64,000 nucleotides of DNA, taken from the NCBI RefSeq assembly GCF_000170895.1, contig NZ_ABCS01000007.1, positions 106,348 to 170,347 of the forward strand. The letters run 5' to 3'. How positions within the stretch are numbered: position 1 is the first letter of the stretch; every line of letters starts with the position of its first letter. This document shows, one piece after another, positions 41,249 through 52,823 of the stretch. The DNA is from Plesiocystis pacifica SIR-1. GTDB taxonomy: Bacteria; Myxococcota_A; Polyangia; Nannocystales; Nannocystaceae. The notes under the pieces were generated by a model. The model was not told the DNA's origin, did no database searches, and worked only from the letters and a program-made list of their open reading frames with translations. Position numbers and translations under genes: made by a program.

Positions 41249-44221
41249 TCAGTGCCCAGCCACGCGAGCGTCGCAGGCCTCGGCGTGGCTGTTCCAGTTG
41301 GGCCCAGCGGCGCGCAGCTTGACCGCGGCCTCGCGCTCGAGCGCCCGACCCCGCTCGCGGTCCTGCCCGCTGTCGATCAGTGCCTGGCCGAGCAGGCACT
41401 CGACCTCGCCCTGCTCGCCCGGGTCGCGCTGCTCCTGGCGCAGCTGCCAGGCCCGCTCGAGCACGGGCACGGCCTCGTCCGCGCGGCCCAGACCGAGCAG
41501 GCCCTCGGCGACGCCCACGAGCGAGTAGGCGATGTAGAAGTGATCGGCGCCGAGGCGGTCCTCGACGTAGCCCAGGGCCTTGCGATCGAGCTCGAGGCCC
41601 GCCTCGAAGTCCCCCCGCGCCCGGGCGATGAGCGCGAGGTTGTTGAGCACGATCGCCGTGATCGGGTGGCCGTCGCCGAGCACCTCGGGGGCGAGCTCCA
41701 GCGAGCGCGCGCACACGGCCTCGGCCTCGTCGAGGCGATCGAGCTTGTACAGAGAGAAGCACAGGCTGTTGGCCAGGGTCATGCCGTTGACGCTGCTGGG
41801 GCGCTGCAGCTCCCCGCGGCGCGCGAGCATGGCCTCGAAGTTGGCCGCGGCGCGCTCGTAGTCCCCGCGCAGGTCGTGGACCAGGGCGAGGTGGTGGAGG
41901 ATGTTCTCCGCCCGGGGGCCGCCGTCGGTGTAGCTGGCCGCGTCGATGCGCTGGGCTCGCTTGGCGTCGGCGAGGGCCGCGTCGAGCTGGCCCGCCCCGG
42001 TGTGCAAGGTGGTGCGGGACAGCAGCGGGCCGATCAACAGGGGGTGGTCCGGGCCGAGGCGGCGCTCGTAGGTGTCGATCGCCCGGGCCAGGATCTGCTC
42101 GCCCGGCTCGTACTTCCCGCCCTCGCCGTAGGCCGTGCCCAGGGCGACCTCGATGCGCGCGGTGACCAGGCTGTGCGGGCCGTGGACCTCGGCGGCGAGC
42201 TCGGCCGCGCGGCTCAGCTCGCCCCGGGCCGGCTCGAAGCGCATCTGCCGGAGCATCGCCCGGCCGTAGGCGTAGCGCCGCTCGACCTCGTCTTCGGGGC
42301 CGCCGTCGATGCGCCGCTCGAGGGCCGCGGTGACGGCGTGCCAGCGCCGCGCCAGCTCCTGGCCCTCGTCGCCCGGGACCGCCCCGTCTTCGAGGACCAG
42401 GTCGCGGGCGGCGGTCATCGCCAACCGGTCCTGACCCAGGGCCAGGGCCCGCCCGTGGGCCGCGAGCAGCCAGTCCTGGGCCGTGGAGACATCTTTGGTC
42501 TTCATCGCGTGGACGCCCCGCAGGTAGTCCAGCTCGGCGAGCAGCGGCTCGTAGTCGGCGACCTCGACCTCGGCGCCGAGCAGCTCGAGCTCGGTGTCGA
42601 GGCCGTCGAGCTCCGCCGCGGCCAGGCGCGCCCGGACCCGAGCCAGGCGCCCGCGGACCTCGTGGACGACGTCGAGCTGGTCCGCCCGCGGCGGCTCCAC
42701 GGCGCGGCGCCCCTCGAGGGTCTCGCAGGCGTCCGCCGCCGGCAGCTCGCTGACCAGGTCGGGGGCGTCGCGGACCAGGTCCTCGTCGGCCATGGAGAAC
42801 AGCGCGATCAACCCATCGACCTCGGCGCGCTGCTCCGCGAGGCAGTTCATGCGCATGTCGTAGCGAAGGTCGGACTGCTCGTGGCGGGTCTCGCAGGTCT
42901 CCCGGTAGGCCCCCGCCCAGTCCTGCGACCAGGCCCGCACCCCCTCGTCGATGGCCTCGAGGCTGCTCGCGCCAAAGCCGATGTCGAGGCCCTCGAAGCG
43001 CGCCGCGAGCTGGGCCCGCTGGGCCTCCCCCCAGCTGCGCGCGACCTCGGCCTCGCCGCGGCTGCAGGGGTCGACGGGCTCGGGCGCGGGGCTGCCGACG
43101 ACCCAGGCCGTCAACGCGGCGGCGGCCATCGCCCCGCCCAAGCTCGCGAGCAGCCACGGCCAGCGCCGGCGCTGGGGCGGCGCGAGCTCGAGGGCGTCGA
43201 GCAGCGCGCGCATGTCGGGGAAGCGATCCTCGGGCTCGCGCGCCAGCCCGCGCAGCAGCGCCGCCCCGATCTGCGGCGGGATCGCGGTGTGGCTCGGGAG
43301 GGTCGGCGCCGAGCCCAGGGTCACCGCCGCCGCGAGCTCGAAGAAGCCGCCGCCCTCGGCCTGGAACGGCCACTCCTCGTAGAGGGCGTGGTAGAGCGCG
43401 ACGCAAAACGAGAACTGGTCGCTGCGCGCGTCGGCGGGCATGCGCTGGAACTGCTCCGGAGACATGAAGCGCGGCGTCCCCAGCCACGCCTCGTCCATGG
43501 TCAGGCGCGCCGACATGCCCGAGCCCGAGGCCAAGCCGAGGCTGCGCGTCGACGCGGCCATGGTCTGCAGCGCGCCAAACTCGGGGTCGCGCTCGCCCGA
43601 CTCGGACACCCGCGCGTGGGCGAGCAGCTCGTCGCCGCGGATCGGATCGGGCAGGGTCTCGGCCCCCTGGTCGCTCGGCCGCACCAGGCCAAAGTCCGCC
43701 ACGCGGACCCGGCCCTGCGCCCCGATCAGCACGTTCTCGGGCTTGAAGTCGCGGTGGACCAGGCCGGCCTCGTGGGCCGCGCACAGGCCCTCGCCGGCCT
43801 GCCGGTAGAGCTCGAGGCGCTCGCGCCAGTCGAGGCCGCCCTCGCCGATGCGCGCGTGCAGGGTCTCCCCGGCGACGAACTCCATGGCGATCCACACCCC
43901 GCCCGCGTGGGCCCCGACGTCGAACACGGACACGACGTTGGGGTGGCTGAGCCGGGCCATGCCCTGGGCCTCGCGCACGAGCCGACTCTCCGCATCGCCG
44001 CCGCCCTTGCCCGGGCGCACGACCTTGAGGGCCACGCGGCGATCGAGCTGGGGATCCCAGGCGGCGTAGACGATGCCCATGGCGCCGGAGCCGAGGACGT
44101 CGAGGACGACGAAGCGATCGATGGTCTCGGGCGCCTCGTTGGCCGCGCCCGTGGCCCTTCGCTCGGCGTCGCGACGCGAGTCCACGGTCACCGTGAGCAA
44201 TGACGACTCTTCGGAGCCCAT
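41249..44221 (-). CDS. Transmembrane Ser/Thr protein kinase with TPR sensor region
   Basis: A 990-residue kinase. The catalytic domain (about 34-360) is intact: Gly-loop GSGAMG, Lys66 in VALKVV, HRDFKPEN and DFGLV. About 65 residues are inserted between DFGLV and GTPRFMSPEQ in the activation segment. One membrane helix (about 370-390, WLLASLGGAMAAAALTAWVVG) leads to a large outer region rich in TPR-like helical repeats (about 400-980) including ARRYGRAML- and LALVHDLRGDYERA-type units, the usual architecture of myxobacterial receptor kinases. ATG 44221 (MGSEESSLLTV) is preferred over ATG 44386. The substrate is unknown. Confidence 0.92.
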   Translation of the reverse strand: MGSEESSLLTVTVDSRRDAERRATGAANEAPETIDRFVVLDVLGSGAMGIVYAAWDPQLDRRVALKVVRPGKGGGDAESRLVREAQGMARLSHPNVVSVFDVGAHAGGVWIAMEFVAGETLHARIGEGGLDWRERLELYRQAGEGLCAAHEAGLVHRDFKPENVLIGAQGRVRVADFGLVRPSDQGAETLPDPIRGDELLAHARVSESGERDPEFGALQTMAASTRSLGLASGSGMSARLTMDEAWLGTPRFMSPEQFQRMPADARSDQFSFCVALYHALYEEWPFQAEGGGFFELAAAVTLGSAPTLPSHTAIPPQIGAALLRGLAREPEDRFPDMRALLDALELAPPQRRRWPWLLASLGGAMAAAALTAWVVGSPAPEPVDPCSRGEAEVARSWGEAQRAQLAARFEGLDIGFGASSLEAIDEGVRAWSQDWAGAYRETCETRHEQSDLRYDMRMNCLAEQRAEVDGLIALFSMADEDLVRDAPDLVSELPAADACETLEGRRAVEPPRADQLDVVHEVRGRLARVRARLAAAELDGLDTELELLGAEVEVADYEPLLAELDYLRGVHAMKTKDVSTAQDWLLAAHGRALALGQDRLAMTAARDLVLEDGAVPGDEGQELARRWHAVTAALERRIDGGPEDEVERRYAYGRAMLRQMRFEPARGELSRAAELAAEVHGPHSLVTARIEVALGTAYGEGGKYEPGEQILARAIDTYERRLGPDHPLLIGPLLSRTTLHTGAGQLDAALADAKRAQRIDAASYTDGGPRAENILHHLALVHDLRGDYERAAANFEAMLARRGELQRPSSVNGMTLANSLCFSLYKLDRLDEAEAVCARSLELAPEVLGDGHPITAIVLNNLALIARARGDFEAGLELDRKALGYVEDRLGADHFYIAYSLVGVAEGLLGLGRADEAVPVLERAWQLRQEQRDPGEQGEVECLLGQALIDSGQDRERGRALEREAAVKLRAAGPNWNSHAEACDARVAGH

Positions 44222-44539
44222 TGTCCGATCCCAATCCACGCACCCAGAGGATACCCCCAACTCGAGCCGCGACCAGACCCTCAGCTCGACACGGGGCGAG
44301 ACTGGGCTGGGGTCGCGCGCGCGACGACCTCGCTGCGTTCGACCCAGATCGAAGCACCTCGGGTGCGTCCATTGATGCGCACGCATTGGACGGTGTTCAC
44401 CTCACCCGAAAAAAGTGGATGGTGGTGAATGAAAACGGCGAATTGATGACAGAGCTCAGCGCACGAGGCCCCGGCAGCTGCCCGAGTGACTGGCCTGCTT
44501 GATCGGGGGAGGACGACGCGAGAGCCTCGAGAGGTCGCC
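44222..44539. other. 318-bp divergent promoter region
   Basis: It lies between the receptor kinase and a hypothetical gene. I find no convincing gene. It contains atgcg/cgcat around 44375-44386 and ttcacc/ggtgaa arms at 44396-44401 and 44424-44429 in a locally AT-richer stretch; these are weak operator candidates. Confidence 0.45.
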
Positions 44540-45079
44540 ATGCCTCGCCTGCTGATCGCCGAAGTTGTACACCGAGCCACCTCCTGGGCCGCCGACCCGG
44601 ACGCTCCCTACGCCGGGATGGATCGCCGGCTGCTGCGTCCCCTCGGCCTGAGCGAGGCCGCGTGGCTCCGCGGCCTCGCCCTCGAAGCCTTACCCGTCGC
44701 CGAGGCCGAGCGCGGCTGGCCGGCCCTCGCCCGGGACCTCGACCAGGCCAGCGGTAGACGCCACGAGCTCCTCGCCCTCGGCGAGCTCTCGCGGCCGGGG
44801 TGGGAGCGCCTCGGCCTCGACGTCGGGGAGACCGACACCACCACCGTCTGGTCGGCCCTCGCCCACCGCTGGCGGCTGCTCCCCGCCGCCGAGCTGCCCA
44901 AGTGGGCGCTCCGGCTCAACGCCCACGGCCTGTTCGACGACCCCGCCGACGCCCGCGCCTTCCTCGAGCGCTACTTCGCGTGCGAGGACCCCGACCGCGA
45001 CTGGATGTCGACCGACGGCGAGGTGTATCGAGCGGGCTATGGCCTGGTGCCCATCCACCGCCTGCGCGTCGCCGACTGA
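44540..45079 (+). CDS. Hypothetical protein
   Basis: A 179-residue soluble protein starting MPRLLIAEVVHRATSWAAD. It is rich in Leu, Ala and Arg, with several Trp (ATSW, RGWPAL, WSALAHRWRLLP, LPKWALRL). No signal peptide, membrane helix or known motif is recognised. It converges with the LysR gene, 6 bp away. The ATG at 44540 is preceded by ggtcgcc; the upstream ATG at 44486 would add 18 residues. Confidence 0.65.
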   Translation: MPRLLIAEVVHRATSWAADPDAPYAGMDRRLLRPLGLSEAAWLRGLALEALPVAEAERGWPALARDLDQASGRRHELLALGELSRPGWERLGLDVGETDTTTVWSALAHRWRLLPAAELPKWALRLNAHGLFDDPADARAFLERYFACEDPDRDWMSTDGEVYRAGYGLVPIHRLRVAD

Positions 45080-45085
45080 CCGCGC

Positions 45086-45985
45086 TCACCCGCCCGGCTC
45101 GGCGGCGAGGGCCTCGACGAGGGCGTCGAACACGATGCGGATCCGCCGGCTCGTCCGCAGCTCGCGGTGACACACCAGGTAGATCGGCACGGGGATCGTC
45201 GGCACGTCCGGGAACACGCGGCGCACCCCGGGCTCGGCGTCCCCGACCTCGCGCATCATGATGCAGATCCCGACGCCGCGCTTGCACAGCTCCCACTGCA
45301 CGAGGTGGTCGCCGGTCATGATCGGGAACTGCTCCGGACGGACCTCGAGGCCGAAGGCGCGCAGGCCGTCGATCATCATGGCCGAGTCGTCGAAGGCGAA
45401 GATCTCGGCGCGGTGAAAGTCCTCGGCGGAGTCGAAGGGGCCGGCGCGCTCGATGTAGTCCGGCGACGCGTAGAAGGCCCCCTCGGTGTCCCGGAGCTTG
45501 CGGACGATGAGCTCGGGCTGCCCGGTGCGGGTGTTTCGGATCGCGATGTCGGCCTCGCGCCGCCGCAGGTCGCGGATCTGGTTGGACGCCACGATGTCGA
45601 TCTCGATGCCGGGGTACTCCGTCCGCAGCCGGGTCAGCACGGGCGGGAGCAGGAAGGCCGCGGTCGCCTCGCTCGCGGTGATCGACACCGTGCCCTCGAC
45701 CGACAGGGCCTGGCCCGTGGCCACGAGCGACATGCGGGTCGCGGCCTCGCCCATGCTGCGGACGTGCTCGACGAGCTCGACGCCCGTGGCGGTCAGCTCC
45801 AGGCGCGTGCCCAGGCGCTCGAACAAGGTCACGCCGAGCTCCTCCTCGAGGGCCGCGACCTGTCGGCCGACCGTCGGCTGGGTGGTGCCGAGGGCCCGGG
45901 CGGCCGCGGAGAAGGAGCCTTCGGAGGCGGTCACCAAGAAGGCTCGGGCTCGGTTCCAGTCGAAGTTGACGCTGCGCCAGTCCAT
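45086..45985 (-). CDS. LysR-family transcriptional regulator
   Basis: A 299-residue LysR protein. The N-terminal winged helix-turn-helix is clear: WNRARAFLVTASEGSFSAAARALGTTQPTVGRQVAALEEELGVTLFER (about residues 10-57). The C-terminal effector domain follows (IEIDIVASNQIRDLRRREADIAIRN, then EGAFYASPDYIE). ATG 45985 (MDWRSVNFDW) is used; the frame extends to 46063 but into the promoter. It is divergent from a medium-chain oxidoreductase with a dyad between them, the classical LysR arrangement, so it probably regulates that gene and itself. Confidence 0.92.
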   Translation of the reverse strand: MDWRSVNFDWNRARAFLVTASEGSFSAAARALGTTQPTVGRQVAALEEELGVTLFERLGTRLELTATGVELVEHVRSMGEAATRMSLVATGQALSVEGTVSITASEATAAFLLPPVLTRLRTEYPGIEIDIVASNQIRDLRRREADIAIRNTRTGQPELIVRKLRDTEGAFYASPDYIERAGPFDSAEDFHRAEIFAFDDSAMMIDGLRAFGLEVRPEQFPIMTGDHLVQWELCKRGVGICIMMREVGDAEPGVRRVFPDVPTIPVPIYLVCHRELRTSRRIRIVFDALVEALAAEPGG

Positions 45986-46005
45986 GCTTCGCTTCGCTCG
46001 TAGCG

Positions 46006-46052
46006 TGTCTGTGCCGTGCGCCGACCATGCATTTTCGCATGGCACGGAGACA
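46006..46052. promoter_or_regulatory. Candidate LysR operator
   Basis: Imperfect inverted repeat tgtctgtgccgtgc (46006-46019) and gcatggcacggagaca (46037-46052), with an inner perfect dyad ccatgc-attttc-gcatgg (46025-46042). It lies between the LysR start (45985) and the oxidoreductase start (46099). A LysR T-N11-A site is plausible. Confidence 0.5.
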
Positions 46053-46098
46053 CATTTAGACAATGGCCCATTTGAGCTCGCATGGCTAGACCAAGAGC

Positions 46099-47103
46099 AT
46101 GAAGGCAGCGCACACCCCCCTCTACGGCCCCCCCAGCGTCCTCGACACCCGCATCGTGCCCACGCCGACGCCCGGGCCCGGGCAGGTCCTCGTCGAAGTT
46201 CACGCCTCCTTCGTCAGCGCCGGCGACCTGCGCCTGCGCGCCGCCGACTTCCCCGGCATCTCGGCGCTCTTTGGGCGCCTCATGTTCGGCCTTCGCCGGC
46301 CTCGAAACCCCATCCAGGGGAGCATGTTCTCGGGCCGGGTGGTCGCCGTGGGCTCGGGGGTGCGCCGCTACGCCAAGGGCGACGAGGTGTTCGGCAGCGT
46401 CGATCACGGGGCCTACGCCGAGTTCCTCGTGGTCGAGGAAGCCGGGGCCGTCGCGCCCCTGCCCGCCGGGGTGAGCCACGCCCAAGCCGCCGCCACGCCC
46501 TACGGGGCCTGGACCGCGCTGAACTTCCTGCGCGACCTCGGCGAGCTCGAGGCCGGGGAGAAGGTGCTGATCCTCGGGGCCTCCGGCGGCGTCGGTCAGC
46601 TCGCCGTGCAGGTCGCCCGCCACCTCGGGGCCGAGGTCACCGCGGTCGCCAGCGCCCGCCACCACGACTTCGTGCGCGGCCTCGGGGCCCAGCACGTCAT
46701 CGACTACGCCCGCGAGGACTTCACCCAAAGCGGCGAGAGCTACGATCTCATCTTCGACATCGCCGGGGCCTCGAGCTTTCGCAAGGCCAAGGGCTCGCTG
46801 ACGGATAGGGGGCGCTACCTCTCGCTCTACGTCAGCGGGGCCCTGCTCGCGCAGATGCTGTGGACCCGCGTCTTCGCCCGCCAGGGCAAGCGGGCGATGT
46901 GCGGCGTGGCGATGGGGGACGCGGCGAGCACGGCCGAGCTCGCCGCGCTGCTCGAGGCGGGGGCGATTCGACCGGTCATCGGCCAGCGCTTCGCCTTCGA
47001 GGCCATCGCCGACGCCCACGTGCACGCCGAGACCAGCCGGAGCGCGGGCGCGACCGTGGTCGAGATGGTCCCGCCCGAGCGCCCCCTCGCCGCGGTCGGC
47101 TGA
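46099..47103 (+). CDS. Zinc-independent MDR oxidoreductase (quinone-reductase-like)
   Basis: A 334-residue medium-chain dehydrogenase/reductase. The N-terminal GroES-like half is VLVEVHASFVSAGDLRLRA; the cofactor domain has the loop GASGGVGQLAVQVARHLGA, and the usual catalytic and structural zinc cysteines are absent. It therefore belongs with NADPH:quinone oxidoreductase/enoyl-reductase-like proteins (QOR class), NADP(H)-dependent. The substrate is unknown. ATG 46099 (MKAAHTPLYGPPSV) is typical for the family. It is divergent from the LysR gene, its likely regulator. Confidence 0.9.
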   Translation: MKAAHTPLYGPPSVLDTRIVPTPTPGPGQVLVEVHASFVSAGDLRLRAADFPGISALFGRLMFGLRRPRNPIQGSMFSGRVVAVGSGVRRYAKGDEVFGSVDHGAYAEFLVVEEAGAVAPLPAGVSHAQAAATPYGAWTALNFLRDLGELEAGEKVLILGASGGVGQLAVQVARHLGAEVTAVASARHHDFVRGLGAQHVIDYAREDFTQSGESYDLIFDIAGASSFRKAKGSLTDRGRYLSLYVSGALLAQMLWTRVFARQGKRAMCGVAMGDAASTAELAALLEAGAIRPVIGQRFAFEAIADAHVHAETSRSAGATVVEMVPPERPLAAVG

Positions 47104-47220
47104 TCAACGGGCCGCGGTCGAGACCAGGGTGTCGCCCGCGAAGGCCGGGCTGGCGGCGAGCAAGCAGGTCAGGGCGGCGGTGGTGGTGGCGATGCGAGCG
47201 GCGAAGGTCTGGATGGTCAT
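47104..47220 (-). CDS. Possible 38-residue secreted peptide
   Basis: ATG 47218-47220 opens a short frame: basic start, hydrophobic core (ARIATTTAALTCLLAASPA), cleavage motif AFA, then a mature part of only about 10 residues (GDTLVSTAAR). It ends exactly against the stop of the oxidoreductase gene on the other strand. It could be a tiny exported peptide, the remnant 5' end of a lost secreted-protein gene, or chance. Sequence upstream (47221-47418) is non-coding and would serve as promoter. Confidence 0.4.
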   Translation of the reverse strand: MTIQTFAARIATTTAALTCLLAASPAFAGDTLVSTAAR

Positions 47221-47418
47221 GGTCTCGTCTTTCGGAGTGGCGCCCATTGGCGCGTTGGCTTCACCGACGGAGTTCCAGCCCCCCAGCCCGGGATTGCGCA
47301 GCCGCCGAGAAAATTTGTCGGCGCTCTCAAACACCGTTGCCGCGGGCCCCGGGCCACCCCCGGCTCGGTACACGCGGGACGCGCGACCGGAGCGCCGCCG
47401 GTGACGTAGAGTCCGCCC

Positions 47419-48549
<1,131 letters not shown>

Positions 48550-49359
48550 CGGCCGCGTGGAGCTGGCACAGCTTCGCGCTCGACAACGACTGGCCGGCGT
48601 AGGCCTCCGCCGCGGGCCCCTCGGCCAGCGCGGCTTCATAAGCGTCGACGTAGCGCGAGACGACGTGGGCCCGCGCCCCGCTCCGCGCGGCGATCGTCGC
48701 CGCGTCGAGGCCCTGCTGATGCAGGGCGATGACGGCGTGGACCCGGCCCTTGGCGATGGCGGCCGGCTCCGTCAGGTAGCGCAGCGGCGCGACGATGAAG
48801 TCGACCATGGTCGGGTGATCGGCGAGGCGCTTGAGGCTCAGGCCGACGCGCGCCGTGGCCAGGACCTCTGCGTCGAGGCCCGCCGCCGGGCGCAGCTGCA
48901 GCGCCCCCGCCTCGGTCACGGCGTGCGCCTCCACCTGCCCCGCCAAGCTCGCTACGCTGTCCGCCCCGGTCCGCGCGAGCAGGTGATCGACGACCAGCGA
49001 GCACCCGCTGACCAGCTCGCCCGCGGGCGTCCGCAGCGTGCGGATCAAGATCCCGCCGTAGGCCGGGCCGAAGGTGATGTCGAGGCCCTTGTAGGTCCCC
49101 CCGCGATAGCCCGCGTCGAGCCCGGGGCCCGCGCGGTGGAAGTACCAGCGGCCCGCGACGGCCTGGGCCTCGTGGGCGTGGGCGAAGGGATCGGCGAAGC
49201 CCGGGCCCCGGTAGTAGACCTCGACCTCGACGAGACGATGGCTGGCGCCCGCGACGAGCAGCTCCGTGTTCACCAGCAAGCGGCGCGCGAGGGCCCCAAA
49301 GTGCGCCCCGAAGTCTGGCCCGGGCTCGGCCGCGAGCGCGGACGCCAGGTCCGTCGGGC

Positions 49360-50430
49360 TCACGACGGCGCTGCCTCGACGGCCATCCCCCGATCGAGCC
49401 AGCGGATCATCCCGCCGGAGAGGTTGGCGACGCGCTCCCGCCCCGCCTTGCGCAGCATCACCGTGGCCTGGGCCGAGCGACCGCCGGAGCGGCACACGAC
49501 GACCACGGGCTTGTCGGCGCCGACCTCCTCGATGCGCTCGAGCAGCTCGCCGATGGGGATCAGCTGCGCCCCGCGGATGTGGCCGAGGGGGCCGTCGAAC
49601 TCCGCGGGCTCGCGCACGTCGAGGATCGTCACCGCGCCGAGGTTCTCCTCGAGCCAGGCGCCGTCGAGCTCCCAAATCCCCGCGTAGGTGCACTGCAGCG
49701 GCGCCCAGTCCGGCTCGCTCGGGGGCACCTCCCCCTCCGCCGGCGCGCCGCAGCGCAGGTTCGCCGGGAGGGCCACGTCGATCTGCTTGGGGTGCGCCAG
49801 GCCGAGGTTGCGCATGTAGCCGACGAAGTCCCCGGAGCTGCGCTGGCCGCCCAGGCGCGGGTTGTGGGTGCGCTCCTCGGCGACCGTCGAGACCGTGCGC
49901 CCGGCGTAGTCGTGGGCCGGGTAGATCAGGCAAGTCTCGGGCAGGCTGAACAGCTGCTGGTGGACCGAGGTGTAGAGCCGGCCGGGGTCGCCCTGCTGAA
50001 AGTCCGTGCGCCCGGCCCCGCGGATCAGCAGGGCGTCACCGGTGAAGACCTTGGCGCCGTCGTCGAGGACGTAGCTGACGCAGCCGTCGGTGTGCCCGGG
50101 CGTCTCGCGGACCTCGAGGCGGTGACGACCGAACTCGACGACGTCGCCCTGGCCGACCTCCCGGTCGTGACCGCTGGCCCCGGCCCGGCCCGAGAGCACG
50201 ATCTGCCCGCCCAGGGCCCGCCGCAGCAGCCACGCCCCGGTCACGTGGTCGGCGTGCACGTGGGTCTCGAGCAGCGCGACCACCTTCAGGTCCAGCTCGC
50301 GAACCAGGGCCGCGTCGCGCTGCACCTTCTCGTAGACCGAGTCGATGATCACCGCCTCGCGGCTGTCTTCGTCGGCGAGCAGGTAGGTGTAGGTCGAGGA
50401 CCGGCCGTCGAAGAGCTGGCGAAAGATCAT
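49360..50430 (-). CDS. ETHE1-type persulfide dioxygenase fused to rhodanese
   Basis: A 356-residue enzyme. The N-terminal metallo-beta-lactamase domain has THVHADHVTG, the mononuclear-iron signature of ETHE1/persulfide dioxygenases, then HTDGCVSY, FTGDALLIRGAGRTDF and YPAHDY. The C-terminal rhodanese (about 255-350) has LDVREPAEFDGPLGHIRGA and active-site CRSGGRS. The fusion is a known arrangement that oxidises glutathione persulfide to sulfite and uses sulfane sulfur, in the cytoplasm. It forms an overlapping operon with the next gene. ATG 50430 (MIFRQLFDGRS) matches the family start. Confidence 0.93.
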   Translation of the reverse strand: MIFRQLFDGRSSTYTYLLADEDSREAVIIDSVYEKVQRDAALVRELDLKVVALLETHVHADHVTGAWLLRRALGGQIVLSGRAGASGHDREVGQGDVVEFGRHRLEVRETPGHTDGCVSYVLDDGAKVFTGDALLIRGAGRTDFQQGDPGRLYTSVHQQLFSLPETCLIYPAHDYAGRTVSTVAEERTHNPRLGGQRSSGDFVGYMRNLGLAHPKQIDVALPANLRCGAPAEGEVPPSEPDWAPLQCTYAGIWELDGAWLEENLGAVTILDVREPAEFDGPLGHIRGAQLIPIGELLERIEEVGADKPVVVVCRSGGRSAQATVMLRKAGRERVANLSGGMIRWLDRGMAVEAAPS

Positions 50431-50517
50431 CGCCGACCAGCCTACTCAAACCGACCCCCAGGCTCCCAGGGAAAATCTCACATTTCTCCGGTCAACTCGA
50501 GCTCTGTGGACGTCGGC

Positions 50518-51294
50518 TCAGCGATGCCAGCCCCAGTCCCACAGCTTGCCGATCTTGCGGCAGCGCTTGCGCAGCTTGGCCATGGCCGCCGCGTTGTCGC
50601 CGTAGGCTGGAAACACGTCGACCAGGGCGACGTCGGCCTCGAGCTTGGGCAGGACCTCGAAGGCGTCCCCGATGATCACGCGAACGCGCTCGTGGCCGAG
50701 GGAGCCGAGGACCTGCATGGCCTGGGGCATGACCAGCTCGCACAGCTCGCTCGAGCGCTCGACGACGGTCAGCTCGGTCACCGCCCGGCGCTTGGCGACC
50801 TCGAGCAGCTGGTGAGCCAGGCCCAGGCCCGCGATGACCACCCGGCCCCGCGCGAGCTTGGTCCCCGGGCGCAGGGTCAACAGCTCGGCGGGGGTCAGGC
50901 TCATCCACGGGTGACGTCGCCACGGCGAGGTCGAGCTCGGCGGCGCGTCGGCGGCCTCGCGCTCGAACAACATGGGCAGCTCGATGTCGCCGTCGAACAC
51001 GACCGAGCCGATCTTCCCGTTCCACCACGTCGAGATCGGCACGCCTCGCCGGTGGCGACGCAAGACGTAGCGAAAGCGACCCTGGGGCGAGTCGACGAAC
51101 TCCCCGTCGCCGAGCTCCCGGGGCAGAGCGGTCGACGGGCGAACCCCCGGGAACAAGTTGAGAGCCGGGTAGCTGCTCGCCTGCACGTCGAGCTCGGGGC
51201 GCCAGCGGGTCTTGCGGGTCCACGGCGCGCACCCTTCGAGGCGCCGGGCCAGGTCCGCGGCGACGCGCGCGTGCTGTTCGGGGGTCAGCTCCAT
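50518..51294 (-). CDS. SAM-dependent methyltransferase/spermidine-synthase-like protein
   Basis: A 258-residue Rossmann protein. ARGRVVIAGLGLAHQLLEVAKRR resembles the nucleotide-binding turn, followed by TELTVVERSSELCELVMPQ and VRVIIGDAFEVLPKLEADVALVDVF, with the acidic residue and D-A pair used in spermidine synthases and related methyltransferases. The N-terminal half (LNLFPGVRPSTALPRELG, FRYVLRRHRRGVPISTWW) is unusual. The closing WDWGWHR is Trp-rich. The substrate is not predictable. ATG 51294 is chosen; the 107-bp gap upstream faces the activator gene. Confidence 0.75.
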   Translation of the reverse strand: MELTPEQHARVAADLARRLEGCAPWTRKTRWRPELDVQASSYPALNLFPGVRPSTALPRELGDGEFVDSPQGRFRYVLRRHRRGVPISTWWNGKIGSVVFDGDIELPMLFEREAADAPPSSTSPWRRHPWMSLTPAELLTLRPGTKLARGRVVIAGLGLAHQLLEVAKRRAVTELTVVERSSELCELVMPQAMQVLGSLGHERVRVIIGDAFEVLPKLEADVALVDVFPAYGDNAAAMAKLRKRCRKIGKLWDWGWHR

Positions 51295-51401
51295 GTTCGC
51301 GTCGCCATCATCCCACGAGTCCCCCCGGCCCCCGAGCCCCACCCGTGTGTGGGCCCCCCCGAGATCCCGCGCCCCACGGGTCTGTCCAGGTGGGGAGGCG
51401 C

Positions 51402-52697
<1,296 letters not shown>

Positions 52698-52823
52698 GGC
52701 AAGGCGGTGTCGGCCCCCGCTGTCCCGCCTTGCAGCGACCCCCCGAGTTTTTTGTCGGCTCCCTCGGAGCACCCACCATTGTGAGTTGCCAGGGCTGTCG
52801 CCGAAGAGGCATCATGGACGCGA

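Noticed and set aside
38954..44203. A 1749-codon open frame on the plus strand
   Set aside because: It is antisense to the pilin-like lipoprotein and receptor kinase genes, both of which have clear motifs; no domain is seen in this frame.
44281..44580. A 99-codon minus-strand ORF upstream of the receptor kinase
   Set aside because: Composition is shadow-like, there is no recognisable domain, and it overlaps the start of the plus-strand gene at 44540.
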